NCBI GenBank assembly: GCA_002315815.1
Contig: DCIN01000013.1
Coordinates: 1-18,076, forward strand
Direction of reading: 5' to 3'
Length of the DNA: 18,076 nt
Source: Bacteroidales bacterium UBA1725
Lineage (GTDB): Bacteria; Bacteroidota; Bacteroidia; Bacteroidales; UBA932
A model generated the notes under the pieces. The model had not been told where the DNA came from and searched no databases. It worked only from the letters and a program-made list of their open reading frames with translations. The translations under genes and the position numbers were made by a program. This document shows positions 1 through 7,700 of this stretch, one piece after another. The number at the start of each line of letters is the position of its first letter. Position 1 is the first letter of the stretch.

Positions 1-146
1 GTAAAGCCAAGATTGACATCCTGACTGCAGATGTTGTCGAGAACAACGGTCTTAAGCCAGCCGATCTGAAGAAGGCGGTGGATGCTGTGAAGCAGTACAA
101 GGATGACTTCACAAAAGCGTGGAACGAATATTTTGACGAGAATTAA
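1..146 (+). CDS. DUF4160 family protein, C-terminal part (5' end outside window)
   Basis: The frame starting at base 3 reads KAKIDIL, then an Asn/Lys-rich helical tail ending in WNEYFDEN and TAA at 144-146. The pattern of a strand followed by a 'GLKPADLKKAVDAVKQYKD' helix and an acidic end with WNEYF matches the C-terminal half of DUF4160 proteins, which are about 80-90 residues long and often sit directly before DUF2442 genes in toxin-antitoxin-like pairs. Only 47 codons are inside the window, so the start and the N-terminal HVHV strand are missing here. The next gene begins 4 bases after the stop, so the two are almost certainly co-transcribed. The biochemical role of DUF4160 is not established. 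A second, fused copy of this gene's middle part lies at 15299-15430. Confidence 0.75.
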   Translation, partial: KAKIDILTADVVENNGLKPADLKKAVDAVKQYKDDFTKAWNEYFDEN

Positions 147-150
147 TATT

Positions 151-567
151 ATGGAAGCAATTACTAAAATTTGGTTTGATGGAGGTAGGATCTTCATCCT
201 TACAGACCAGAACAACACATACAGCCGTCCTCTGGAGGCTTTCCCTCTGCTCCTGGATGCAAGCGACGAGCAAAGGGCAAAGTACGAGATTGGCCTTGAC
301 GGCGATGATCTTCACTGGGATGACATTGACGAGGATATCCACATCAGTAGTTTCTATGAGTCAGCGGAACCAAATATGGACAACCCCATCGCTGAAGTAT
401 TCCATAGGTTTCCACAGCTTAACGTATCCGAGGTAGCTCGCACTATGGGCATCAACAAAAGCCTCTTGTCACGTTACATTTATGGTATCAAAAAGCCGTC
501 ACAGCAGCGCGTGGATCAGATTATGAATACCATACGAGAGATTGGACAGCAGATGGCATCGATATAA
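151..567 (+). CDS. DUF2442 domain protein with C-terminal XRE-type helix-turn-helix
   Basis: The protein has 138 residues from ATG 151. An in-frame ATG at 103 lies inside the upstream DUF4160 gene and was rejected, because the DUF2442 domain begins right after the 151 start. Residues 1-70 hold the DUF2442 pattern: a two-strand start (WFDGGRIFILT), SRPLEAFPLLLDAS, 'EQRAKYEI', and a 'LHWDDIDEDIHISSFYE' end. Residues 85-138 form a helix-turn-helix (NVSEVARTMGINKSLLSRY, then KKPSQQRVDQI), so the protein probably binds DNA. It sits 4 bases after DUF4160 and ends before a strong terminator, making a two-gene unit. By analogy with TA pairs it would be the regulator/antitoxin partner and could autoregulate; that is inference, as no operator is visible inside the window. 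Confidence 0.82.
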   Translation: MEAITKIWFDGGRIFILTDQNNTYSRPLEAFPLLLDASDEQRAKYEIGLDGDDLHWDDIDEDIHISSFYESAEPNMDNPIAEVFHRFPQLNVSEVARTMGINKSLLSRYIYGIKKPSQQRVDQIMNTIREIGQQMASI

Positions 568-594
568 GTTCGTTAAACAGACTGCCATTCTATA

Positions 595-624
595 AGGGCT
601 CAGCCATCCGGCTGGGCCCTTTTT
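595..624 (+). terminator. Intrinsic terminator of the DUF4160-DUF2442 unit
   Basis: An 11-bp stem (595-605 with 610-620, one G-U pair) closes a 4-base ATCC loop and is followed by a run of five T. It lies 28 bases after the DUF2442 stop and is the clearest rho-independent terminator in the window. Confidence 0.88.
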
Positions 625-625
625 G

Positions 626-943
626 TCCGCTTTGCGGAGCGTGCGTGCGAAGTGGAGGAGGCAGGCTAGCGCTGTCGTTCGCAACCCCCGCGGCTCCCGA
701 CCTACCGATTCCGCAGAGCAGCAGCCGCAGAGCAGCAGCCGCAGTGTCATTCGAAAGTCCTACCTGCTCTGCTCCATCCCGGTCTCCGCCGGGCGCGTTG
801 AGACGCGCCATCGCAGCCTGCGGCTGCTTCAAGTTGCCCGTATGCTGTTTTATGCCAGGGTCGCACTTCGTGACTGCGTAAGCGTGTCAACCAATCTCAG
901 TGAAGGTCACTCCGTTACTTAATAAGTGTGCCTATTATATAAT
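626..943. other. GC-rich non-coding segment with direct repeats and hairpins
   Basis: No convincing gene is seen in either strand. The segment is much richer in GC than the AT-rich higBA promoter that follows. It holds 2.4 tandem copies of a 14-bp unit CCGCAGAGCAGCAG (711-744). It also holds two compact perfect hairpins: GGCGCGT/ACGCGCC with a TGAG loop (792-809) and GCAGCC/GGCTGC with a TGC loop (813-827). Several frames stay open because of base composition, but their translations are Arg/Ser/Ala-rich without recognisable domains. It may be a dispersed intergenic repeat or a structured RNA; neither can be decided from this window. Confidence 0.5.
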
Positions 944-989
944 TATTGACGAATATAGTATCAATATATTGAAACATTTTATATCTTTG
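944..989 (+). promoter_or_regulatory. higBA promoter with palindromic operator
   Basis: A perfect 12-bp palindrome TCAATATATTGA lies at 961-972, and a third half-site TATTGA lies at 944-949, in inverted orientation to 961-966. Immediately downstream is a Bacteroidota-type -7 box TATCTTTG (982-989). No good -33 TTTG is seen. The half-sites occupy the expected -33/spacer region, which fits autorepression by the HigA helix-turn-helix protein. The -7 box ends only 4 bases before the higB ATG, so the transcript is probably leaderless. Confidence 0.65.
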
Positions 990-993
990 CCCT

Positions 994-1335
994 ATGGAGA
1001 GAAAGATTTGCGCATACAGGCATTACTTCACAGAATTCATTGGCTCGATCAAAGAAGTAGAAGCAAAGAAAGTCTTTTATGTTCTTGATATGCTTAAAAT
1101 GCAGGAGAGACTAAGCGAGAGATTCGTGAATTATGTTGAAGATGGAATATATGAACTTAGAGCTGAGCATGGTGGTAATATTTTCAGGGTGTTCTTTATT
1201 TTTGACGAGGGAAATATAGTCTTACTCTTCAATGGATTCCAAAAGAAAACGCAAAAGACGCCGAGGAAAGAGGTTGAACAGGCAAAGCGATTAAAGCAAG
1301 AATATTATGCAGAAAAAGGAAACCAGTATCGTTGA
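994..1335 (+). CDS. higB: HigB-type (RelE/ParE superfamily, Gp49-like) toxin
   Basis: The protein has 113 residues and the usual length for the phage-derived Gp49-like/HigB family of ribosome-dependent mRNA interferases. Residues 9-45 form two predicted helices (EFIGSIKEVEAKKVFYVLDMLK). They are followed by the family core: a VEDGIYELRAEHGGNIFRVFFIF strand segment, an 'IVLLFNGFQKKTQKTP' strand-turn and a C-terminal KEVEQAKRLKQEYY helix. The ELR...NIFRVFF and L.NGF.KKTQKTP motifs are the family hallmarks. The order toxin first, antitoxin second, with a 29-bp overlap into the next gene, is typical of higBA. Nothing looks inactivated. The start at 994 is chosen because it follows the -7 box and gives the standard N-terminus; an earlier open frame at 900 is in another frame. 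Confidence 0.9.
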   Translation: MERKICAYRHYFTEFIGSIKEVEAKKVFYVLDMLKMQERLSERFVNYVEDGIYELRAEHGGNIFRVFFIFDEGNIVLLFNGFQKKTQKTPRKEVEQAKRLKQEYYAEKGNQYR

Positions 1336-1717
1336 TATTGATCAGATGATGAACGAACGATTCGGGGTTATTGGCTCCGAGTCCCGGAATGAATTCAGGA
1401 AAGACGCATACAATTATTGTGTCGGGCAACTTATTCTCGAGGCCAGGAGACAGGAGTCTATGACTCAAAACGAATTGGCAGAAAAGATTGGGGCGACCAA
1501 ATCTTACATCTCACGCATTGAAAAAGGACAAATTGAACCCGGCACCTGTACATTTTTGAGAATTATCGAAGCTCTCGGGCTAAAATTTGAGATTGTCAAG
1601 CCTATGACCTATGCACTTTATCCCTTGAATACTCCGGGGTATCTTTCAGATTCTGCAAACCGGCCTTATGGCTCGGTGAAAAGTAATGGAACAAAAGAGT
1701 TGAAATCCTCCAAATAG
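1307..1717 (+). CDS. higA: HigA-type XRE antitoxin
   Basis: The protein has 136 residues and starts inside the toxin gene (29-bp overlap), so translation is coupled. Residues 46-101 hold a Cro/CI-type helix-turn-helix: QLILEARRQESMTQNELAEKIG, then TKSYISRIEKGQ and a FLRIIEALGLKFEIV end. It should neutralise HigB by direct binding and repress the shared promoter through the palindrome at 961-972. The last ~35 residues (from about MTYALYPLN) have no family counterpart I recognise and are Ser/Asn/Lys-rich. Related antitoxins usually stop soon after the LGLKFEIV strand, so this tail may come from a frameshift or loss of the original stop. An alternative ATG at 1346 would shorten the N-terminus by 13 residues. 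Confidence 0.88.
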   Translation: MQKKETSIVDIDQMMNERFGVIGSESRNEFRKDAYNYCVGQLILEARRQESMTQNELAEKIGATKSYISRIEKGQIEPGTCTFLRIIEALGLKFEIVKPMTYALYPLNTPGYLSDSANRPYGSVKSNGTKELKSSK

Positions 1718-1779
1718 GTTCTATAATTATCAATGATCACGCACGAGATCCACAGAAAAGCTGCCATAGTATTATCGTG

Positions 1780-2112
1780 TTACTGCATCTCCTTTATTGA
1801 TTTCTTTATAAATGTCCGCTCGGATTCTGTGAGCGCATATTGAACAAAGAGTTGCTCATCAATTTCATTGATACTCTTAGTCCAATCTATTGGGGATTTG
1901 TTAGTAAAATTTTGGAGTGGGATATTTGCCCAGGCATCAGGAAGATTATGCTGTGTTACCTTTTTTGTTCCTAACAAAGCTCTAACGAACTTTGTGCAGA
2001 TGTACTTATACAATGCTTGAGCCTCAAATTCAGACTTAAATGCACCAATGCTAATAAATGTTTCTGTGTGTCCTGTGTTAGGACCAGAAACAAAAGGCGA
2101 TGATACTTGAGA
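1780..2112 (-). pseudogene. C-terminal fragment of an Eco57I-like restriction-methylase protein
   Basis: The frame is open from just after a TGA (2113-2115) to TAA at 1780-1782 and has no plausible own start. It reads PFVSGPNTGHTETFISIG, then FEAQALYKYICTKFVRALLG, TKKVTQHNLPDAWANIPLQ, DIDW-like 'IDWTKSINEIDEQLF' and a final ESERTFIKKSIKEM helix. From family knowledge this is the extreme C-terminus of large N6-adenine methylase/restriction proteins of the Eco57I group, where an 'IPLQ.F....DIDW..SI.EIDQQLY.KY.L...E..FI' ending recurs. The methylase and nuclease parts are missing, so it is a remnant. On the other strand the fragment abuts another gene tail (2100-2174), marking a rearrangement junction near position 2100. 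Confidence 0.7.
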
Positions 2113-2174
2113 TCAGCCCGAGTTATGTTATCACACCGGGCCGCGATGACTATTTCAAGTCAATGAAGGAGTAG
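2100..2174 (+). pseudogene. Possible 3' tail of an unidentified gene
   Basis: A short frame reads ILEISPSYVITPGRDDYFKSMKE and ends at TAG 2172-2174. It looks like the natural C-terminus of a globular protein, not random sequence, and uses normal codons for this region. The frame runs out at about position 2100, exactly where the restriction-gene fragment on the opposite strand begins. I do not recognise the family. The call rests only on protein-like composition and on the sharp junction. Confidence 0.25.
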
Positions 2175-2203
2175 TCCGGGCCAGGTCAGGTCCTTCTCAC
2201 ACT

Positions 2204-3346
2204 TTATTCGTCCGACTTGTCTTTGTCGTTTTGAAGAGTCCCCGTAGGCTTGCGCTTTCCGGAAAGACGGCGAGTTGTGGACTGACGTCTGATGCCGGGA
2301 TTGCGGCAAATTCCTCCCGGGCGACGACTCTCCCTTCCAGGATTGAGGACAGGGCAGGTAGCTTTGCCGAGATCAGTAGCACATGAATCGCCACCATCGT
2401 CATCACCTCCACTTCCAGGAAGTGACGGCCCAGAATTACCTCCTGTCGTACCATCCTCACCGCTAGGCTTAATCTTTATCTTGAGAGCACACGGGAGCAC
2501 GTCTCCCCCACAGGCATTCACAACACAGGCGTTCACTCCGCAAGACGACATATCCGCCGCGCAAGCGTCAGCCGCACAGCTGTCCAGACCACATAAGCCG
2601 GTATTCAGGGAACAGCCTTCCGCGTGGCATCCGCCTCCACCGCTGATACCTCCGTCTGCGGCACAGGCGTTCGCTCCGCAAGTGTCTTCTGCGCAAGGAG
2701 CTCCATCTGCCGCACAGGCCTGTCCTCCGCAACCATCTGCTCCACAAGGGCCTATATCTGCTGCGCAGGCGTGGCCTCCGCAACCATCCGCTGCGCAGGC
2801 AGCCCCATCTGCAGCGCAAGCATGACCTCCGCAACCCTCTAGCGCACAAGGCCCCGCAAAACTGCTGCAGGCATCTCCTCCACAGCCATATTTTGTGCAG
2901 GACCCGGTGTTGCCGCTGCAAACATTGGAATTGCAGCCATCCGAAGCACATCCTGTATCGCCGTCACTGGTGCAAGCATCCCCATCATTGCCGCAAGAGA
3001 ATCCTCCCTCGCAGCCGGAACCTCCGTCACTACTGCAATCTTCGCCGAATATGCTTCCCCGGCCTCCATGTCCCTTATGGGAGCCACGTCTTGACTCAAG
3101 TAGGGAGAGAATATCATCGTGAATGGAGAAACTGCCCCTCCTGCCAGAATTGATAAAATCCTGTATGGTAGTGATATTCGACAATCCGCCAGACAGCTTC
3201 AATTCTTTGCCCTTACAGAAGGCAGTAACCCTGCCTGAACTGACTTTGACATCAATAATTTCGTTGTTGGAAGTGCGGAACTGGGCAGTGTCAACATCAT
3301 TCCCCAGAGTGTACGCATTGCGTGCAGTTTTCTTTATTTCTCTCAT
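2204..3346 (-). CDS. Cys-repeat protein, candidate RiPP precursor of the adjacent radical SAM maturase
   Basis: The protein has 380 residues; its ATG overlaps the maturase stop (ATGA), so translation is coupled. Residues 1-103 are leader-like: charged, with one Cys, an acidic 'IHDDILSLLESRRGS' helix and GlyGly at 94-95. Residues 104-286 (bases 2489-3037) hold 31 Cys. Seven perfect 17-residue units C-x4-C-x4-C-x6 are seen, five in a row at 133-217 and two at 252-285, with irregular units between and before. Position +3 after Cys is D (16 times), N (6), E (2), H (2) or Q (1). Residues 287-380 are a Gly/Ser/Asp then Arg/Lys-rich tail with three more Cys. No signal peptide, transmembrane segment or known domain is visible. 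Role as a modified substrate is inferred from its neighbour; alternatives are a metal-binding or structural Cys-rich protein. Post-core frame integrity is uncertain. Confidence 0.75.
   Translation of the reverse strand: MREIKKTARNAYTLGNDVDTAQFRTSNNEIIDVKVSSGRVTAFCKGKELKLSGGLSNITTIQDFINSGRRGSFSIHDDILSLLESRRGSHKGHGGRGSIFGEDCSSDGGSGCEGGFSCGNDGDACTSDGDTGCASDGCNSNVCSGNTGSCTKYGCGGDACSSFAGPCALEGCGGHACAADGAACAADGCGGHACAADIGPCGADGCGGQACAADGAPCAEDTCGANACAADGGISGGGGCHAEGCSLNTGLCGLDSCAADACAADMSSCGVNACVVNACGGDVLPCALKIKIKPSGEDGTTGGNSGPSLPGSGGDDDGGDSCATDLGKATCPVLNPGRESRRPGGICRNPGIRRQSTTRRLSGKRKPTGTLQNDKDKSDE
2696..2950 (-). repeat. 51-bp tandem coding repeats of the Cys core
   Basis: Five consecutive in-frame 51-bp units encode C-x4-C-x4-C-x6 (residues 133-217). 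The middle units are close at the DNA level, sharing stretches encoding CGGHACAADG and similar. A tandem array like this can grow or shrink by slippage without breaking the frame. Confidence 0.8.
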
Positions 3347-4698
3347 TTCTTGTCGTATTTTCTTAAAAACATACCGAGCCGTTCACTAATGTTGAACTTC
3401 AGTGATGGGCAGGGCGTTTTCGCTGAATTTCCTGAATAATTGTCCTTGAAAAGAAAGCGGTATGTGCACATTCCCATACAGTTGGGCAGGATTGGACAAT
3501 CGAGGCATTCCCTTTCCATAAACGGACTCCACCCCGTCCAGTTTATCCCGTCTCTGTGCAGATCAAATGCCGGATCAGTAATGTTACCAATACGGTATCT
3601 GTCCATCGTCACAGTCTCCCAGCATTTGTGGATATCCCCGTTGGGGCTGAGCACCATACCGTTCTTCCGTGCCGCCGCGCAGATGCCCATATTCATATTA
3701 GGCAAATTGATATTCATCATACCGCGTGCCACTGCATATTCGGTCAGTTTGGTTTCCAATTGAGCATAGTGCATGGCTTCCAGTGTAAACTTGGAGATAT
3801 GCTCACACATCTGAGTAGAAGCATGAACCGGAGCGAAATAAATGGACACGTCATTGCATCCTTCCAACTCTCTGGACAAGTCGTCTATCAGTCTGAAACA
3901 ACGGTTTTGGTTGTTGGTGTCCACGTTTATCCTGAATGTTGTCCTGACAGGGCATTCTTCCTGATACCTGCGGACATTCCCGATGATGGTGTCATAAGAT
4001 CCCGCATTTGTAGTTTTGAGGAAACGGACCTTGTCGTGAATATCCCTTGGCCCATCCAGGGTAAGCTGAAGCCATTCAACTCTCAGAGACTTCAGAAGAC
4101 GAACCGTAGGGACATCCAGCAGGAATCCGTTTGTTATCATAGAGGCGTGATAAACGACCTTCTTTCTTGTGCAGAATTCAAATAGCTTGGCAGACAGTGA
4201 ACTTATCACTTCCATTCCCAAGGTCGGCTCGCCTCCAAACCAAGTGACGCCAAGATTTTTCAACCCGTCCGAGTGACCTTCAAGCCAGTCCAAGAAACGA
4301 TCTTGAATAATTTCCGGCATCAGGGCGCTATGCTTGTCCACGCCTTCGAAGCAGTATGGACACGCGAAATTGCAGGACAGAGTGGGTACGATTGTGACGG
4401 TCAGACTGGATGTGTTCTCCTTTGAGCCTTCAACCCTCTTTTTCAGTATTCCTATTTCGTCTGAACCTTCCCTAATGATAAAATTGTCTATCAGACACCT
4501 GTCAATCAAGTCCTGCTGCTGAGCGTCCGCTACCTTCTCTCCACTGCTCACCACAGATTTCAAAAAAGAATATTCTGATGCTTCCAAAACGGCAAGAGCC
4601 CCTGAGAAGGAGTTGTAGATGCATATCTCATCCCCTTCTGCCACGATAGTGTTGAAGCGGGAGAAATTCAGTTTGAAAGGATTCCGGTCACGAGTCAT
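3343..4698 (-). CDS. Radical SAM/SPASM peptide maturase
   Basis: The protein has 451 residues from ATG 4698 (a TTG one codon earlier is less likely). Residues 8-80 resemble the leader-binding N-terminal region of peptide-modifying radical SAM enzymes (EICIYNSFSGALAVLE... CLIDNFII). The radical SAM site CNFACPYC has Cys109, Cys113 and Cys116, and the GGEP SAM-binding motif is at 155-158. A complete SPASM domain follows with Cys340-x18-Cys359, Cys398-x2-Cys401-x5-Cys407-x3-Cys411-x18-Cys430, enough for two auxiliary 4Fe-4S clusters. The family installs thioether or C-C crosslinks, or epimerises residues, in RiPP precursors. The next gene overlaps by 4 bases and encodes a Cys-repeat protein, the obvious substrate. 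A -7 box at 4719-4726 suggests its own promoter. The reaction type cannot be read from the sequence alone. Confidence 0.93.
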   Translation of the reverse strand: MTRDRNPFKLNFSRFNTIVAEGDEICIYNSFSGALAVLEASEYSFLKSVVSSGEKVADAQQQDLIDRCLIDNFIIREGSDEIGILKKRVEGSKENTSSLTVTIVPTLSCNFACPYCFEGVDKHSALMPEIIQDRFLDWLEGHSDGLKNLGVTWFGGEPTLGMEVISSLSAKLFEFCTRKKVVYHASMITNGFLLDVPTVRLLKSLRVEWLQLTLDGPRDIHDKVRFLKTTNAGSYDTIIGNVRRYQEECPVRTTFRINVDTNNQNRCFRLIDDLSRELEGCNDVSIYFAPVHASTQMCEHISKFTLEAMHYAQLETKLTEYAVARGMMNINLPNMNMGICAAARKNGMVLSPNGDIHKCWETVTMDRYRIGNITDPAFDLHRDGINWTGWSPFMERECLDCPILPNCMGMCTYRFLFKDNYSGNSAKTPCPSLKFNISERLGMFLRKYDKK

Positions 4699-4718
4699 CA
4701 AATCCGTCGTTTGGATTA

Positions 4719-4726
4719 CAAATATA
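4719..4726 (-). promoter_or_regulatory. -7 box of the radical SAM operon
   Basis: On the minus strand TATATTTG matches the Bacteroidota consensus TAnnTTTG and lies 20 bases upstream of the maturase ATG, inside the 78-bp gap after hsdR. The -33 position (TGAC, 19 bp upstream) is a poor match to TTTG, so the promoter may be weak or activator-dependent. Confidence 0.55.
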
Positions 4727-4776
4727 GCAGATGTTAATAGAATATGTCACTATTGACAGATTGTTATTATTGTCCG

Positions 4777-7700
4777 TTATACACACTGTCCGTACCGCTG
4801 GTACATATATCCGTAAACCGAAGTCATGTATGTGTTGATGCTGTCGGTATCATAGCTTTCAGGCAGATCCTGCCACAGGATATCCCTGATGAGAATTTCG
4901 ATGTTCGCCCTTGTCTCCTGCTTGTCGAACGGATGGTCGTATTCGTGAAGGAGTTCCTTCACCTTGGCAAGGAGTTCCTTTGACACACCCTTCACTTTCT
5001 TCACATCTTCCTTCGATAGGCTGTCCTTGAAGAGAAGGTCAAACACGGCGAGCTGCTCGTCATCGTCGAATCCTTCACGCACATATCTCTTCTGCTCCAC
5101 ATTGAGTTCCTCTGAAAGCTTCAAGAGTTCCTCGAAGGTCTTCTCGATCGAAGCTCGGTCCTGCTCCTTGTTGTATTCGTCGATGATTGCCTGATATCGC
5201 TTGAAGAAGTCGACACGAGCAGGATTGGTCTCAGCAAGCTTTGCCATCCTCTCCTGCAGGACTTCCTCGACCTGCTTCAAAAGAAGTTTCTTGTTCTTAT
5301 CCTTAGCGAACTCCGCACGGATACGGTCGAAGTTGATCTTGCTGATATCAAGCTGCGTGCTTGTCTGGTTGGTCTCGCGGACCTCTATGTTCTCGTTGAT
5401 GATACCGCTGATGACCACTGACAGGTCTGTGATGTCAATATGCTTGCGCTGCTTCTGCAGCAGCTTATGGATTGCAATAACAGCCTCCTTGCGAGACCTG
5501 AGCTCAGCAGATATGTCGTCCCTGTCAAGGTAACGCCACAGGTTAGCCAGCTGCGATGCCGCAATCGTATATCTCTTCCTGACCTCGAGAGGCTCGCTCA
5601 CGCTGTCGGCTCCGTCACGAAGGACGGACAGCTTCTCGAAGTCTTTGGCAGCAATCAGTCTCTCGATATCAAAGCCGTTCTCGTGAAGGAGAGCTGTACA
5701 CATCGCCACGTTCTCATTGACACGATTCAACAGCTCCGCCTTGTCGATGGTAGGTATGTTTCCGTCACCACCCTCCCTGCTTGCCGTATAGTTTGCAAGA
5801 GCGTTCCTGAGGGCCTTTATTATGCCGATGTAGTCAAGAATAAGTCCGTTCTCCTTACCGTCATCCACGCGGTTCGCACGGGCGATGGTCTGCATCAGGG
5901 TATGTGCCTTCATAGGCTTGTCAAGGTACAGGCACGACAGAGACTTGACATCGAATCCGGTCAGCCACATGGCGCAGACGAACACCACACGGAACGGGTT
6001 GTCCTTCTTCTTGAACTCCTTGTCAAGCTCACGGGTCTCCATAACCTTGCGGTGCTCAGTTATGTCAAGGCCCCACTTCTCGAAGGTGTTGATCTCGTTT
6101 TGTTCCTGGGATATGACGACCCTCATTATTGTCGACCTCATCCAATCAAGCTTTACCGTCAGTTCCTTCACCTCCTGCTCCGACACGGACTTCTTGATAT
6201 CCTTTTCAAGTTCCGCTATGGCTTCCGCCCAGTACTCCTGGACATAGTTGTACATCCTGACGGTGGTGACCTTGTTGAGACAGACCATCATAGCCTTTCC
6301 GCTCTGCCAAACATCCGTATAGTGCTTCACGAAGTCCTTGGCAACCACCCTGAGACGCTTCTCAGTTGTGAGCAGATACATCTCGTTGGCGAACTCCTTC
6401 TCTAGCTTCTCCTGCTTGTCGACATCAAGGTCTGCCTCCTCTATTGCCTCCAGAATCCTGTCATTGATATCTGGGTTCTCCAGATCCTCTATCTTCTCGG
6501 CACGGTTCTCATAGATAAGCGGTACGGTTGCACCGTCCTCGACGGCACGCTTGAAGTCATATGTGCTGACATAGCCTCCGAAGGTCCTCTCTGTAATGTT
6601 GTCACTCGTGAAGAGCGGAGTGCCTGTGAAACCGATCCTGCTTGCAGTCGGAAGAAGACGCATCATATTGTCGGCAAAGACACCGTTCTGTGTACGATGT
6701 GCCTCGTCGCTCATTATCAGGATATCATAGCTCGGAATGATTGGGGTCTCCTGAGTATTGTTGAACTTCTGAATCAGCGAGAAGATGAAGCTTGGGTTGT
6801 CCTTGAGCCTGCCGATAAGGTTGGCACCGCTGGTTGCCACCATCGACTCCGCATTCTTGGCGCTTCCGAGAAGGTGGCAGTTGAAGAATGTGCTGCTGAT
6901 CTGGTTGTTCAGTTCCTCACGGTCGGTGAGAACGACTATGGTCGGAGAGCCCTCGCACTTGCGTCTTATCTTCTGGGCAAGGAATACCATAGAATAGCTC
7001 TTTCCGGAGCCTTGAGTGTGCCAGAAGACACCGAGCTTACCGTTGTTCAACTTCCTGTCCTTATAGGCCTCAAAAGCCTCGTTTACACCGAGATACTGGT
7101 GGTTGCGGGCAAGTATCTTCGTTGTGGTGCCGTTCGACGAATCGAACAGTATGAAGTTCTCAAAAAGGTCGATAAGGTTCCTCTTGTCACATATACCCCT
7201 GAGCATTGTCTCAAAGTCCACCTTATCTGGATCGCTCTCCTGAAGTCGCTTCCATTCATGGAAGAACTTGTATTTGGATCCGAGAGTACCCACCTTGGCC
7301 TGCATGCCATTGCTAAGCATCAGGAACGCATTGTAGTAGAAGAGATGCGGTATGGTCTTCTGATAGTCCGAATAATTGTCCGTATAGGCATTCTCGACAT
7401 CGATATCCTGACGCTTCAGTTCAACGAAAAGAAGCGGAATACCATTGACGAAACCGACGATATCCGTACGGCGATGGTAGATGTCACCGTCAATCTTCAT
7501 CTCCTTCACGGCAAGGAAATGGTTGTCCATAGGGTCCGCAAGGTTTATTACCTTGGCGGTAGCCTCCTCGACCTGTCCATTAGGCAGGGTCTTCTTCACC
7601 TTGATTCCATCACGGAGCATGAAGTACTTCTCCTCATTAATCTGCATGAGGGTCTGGGTGCTGTTGTGCTCTTCAAGCTTGTTGATGACATCGGTCATGT

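Noticed and set aside
103..150. Upstream ATG 103 as start of the DUF2442 gene
   Set aside because: It lies inside the DUF4160 coding region, and the domain begins exactly at ATG 151.
499..922. Several open frames on both strands in the GC-rich block
   Set aside because: They are Arg/Ala/Ser/Leu-rich, overlap one another in many frames, cross a strong terminator and have no domain; high GC explains the lack of stops.
2292..2825. Pro/Gln/Ala/Ser-rich + strand open frame (177 codons)
   Set aside because: It is the antisense shadow of the Cys-repeat gene; its periodic PQPSAAQA pattern mirrors the 51-bp coding repeats.
2696..2950. Regular repeats resembling a CRISPR array
   Set aside because: The period is 51 bp, in frame, without distinct repeat/spacer alternation, and the units encode the Cys motif; no cas genes are present.
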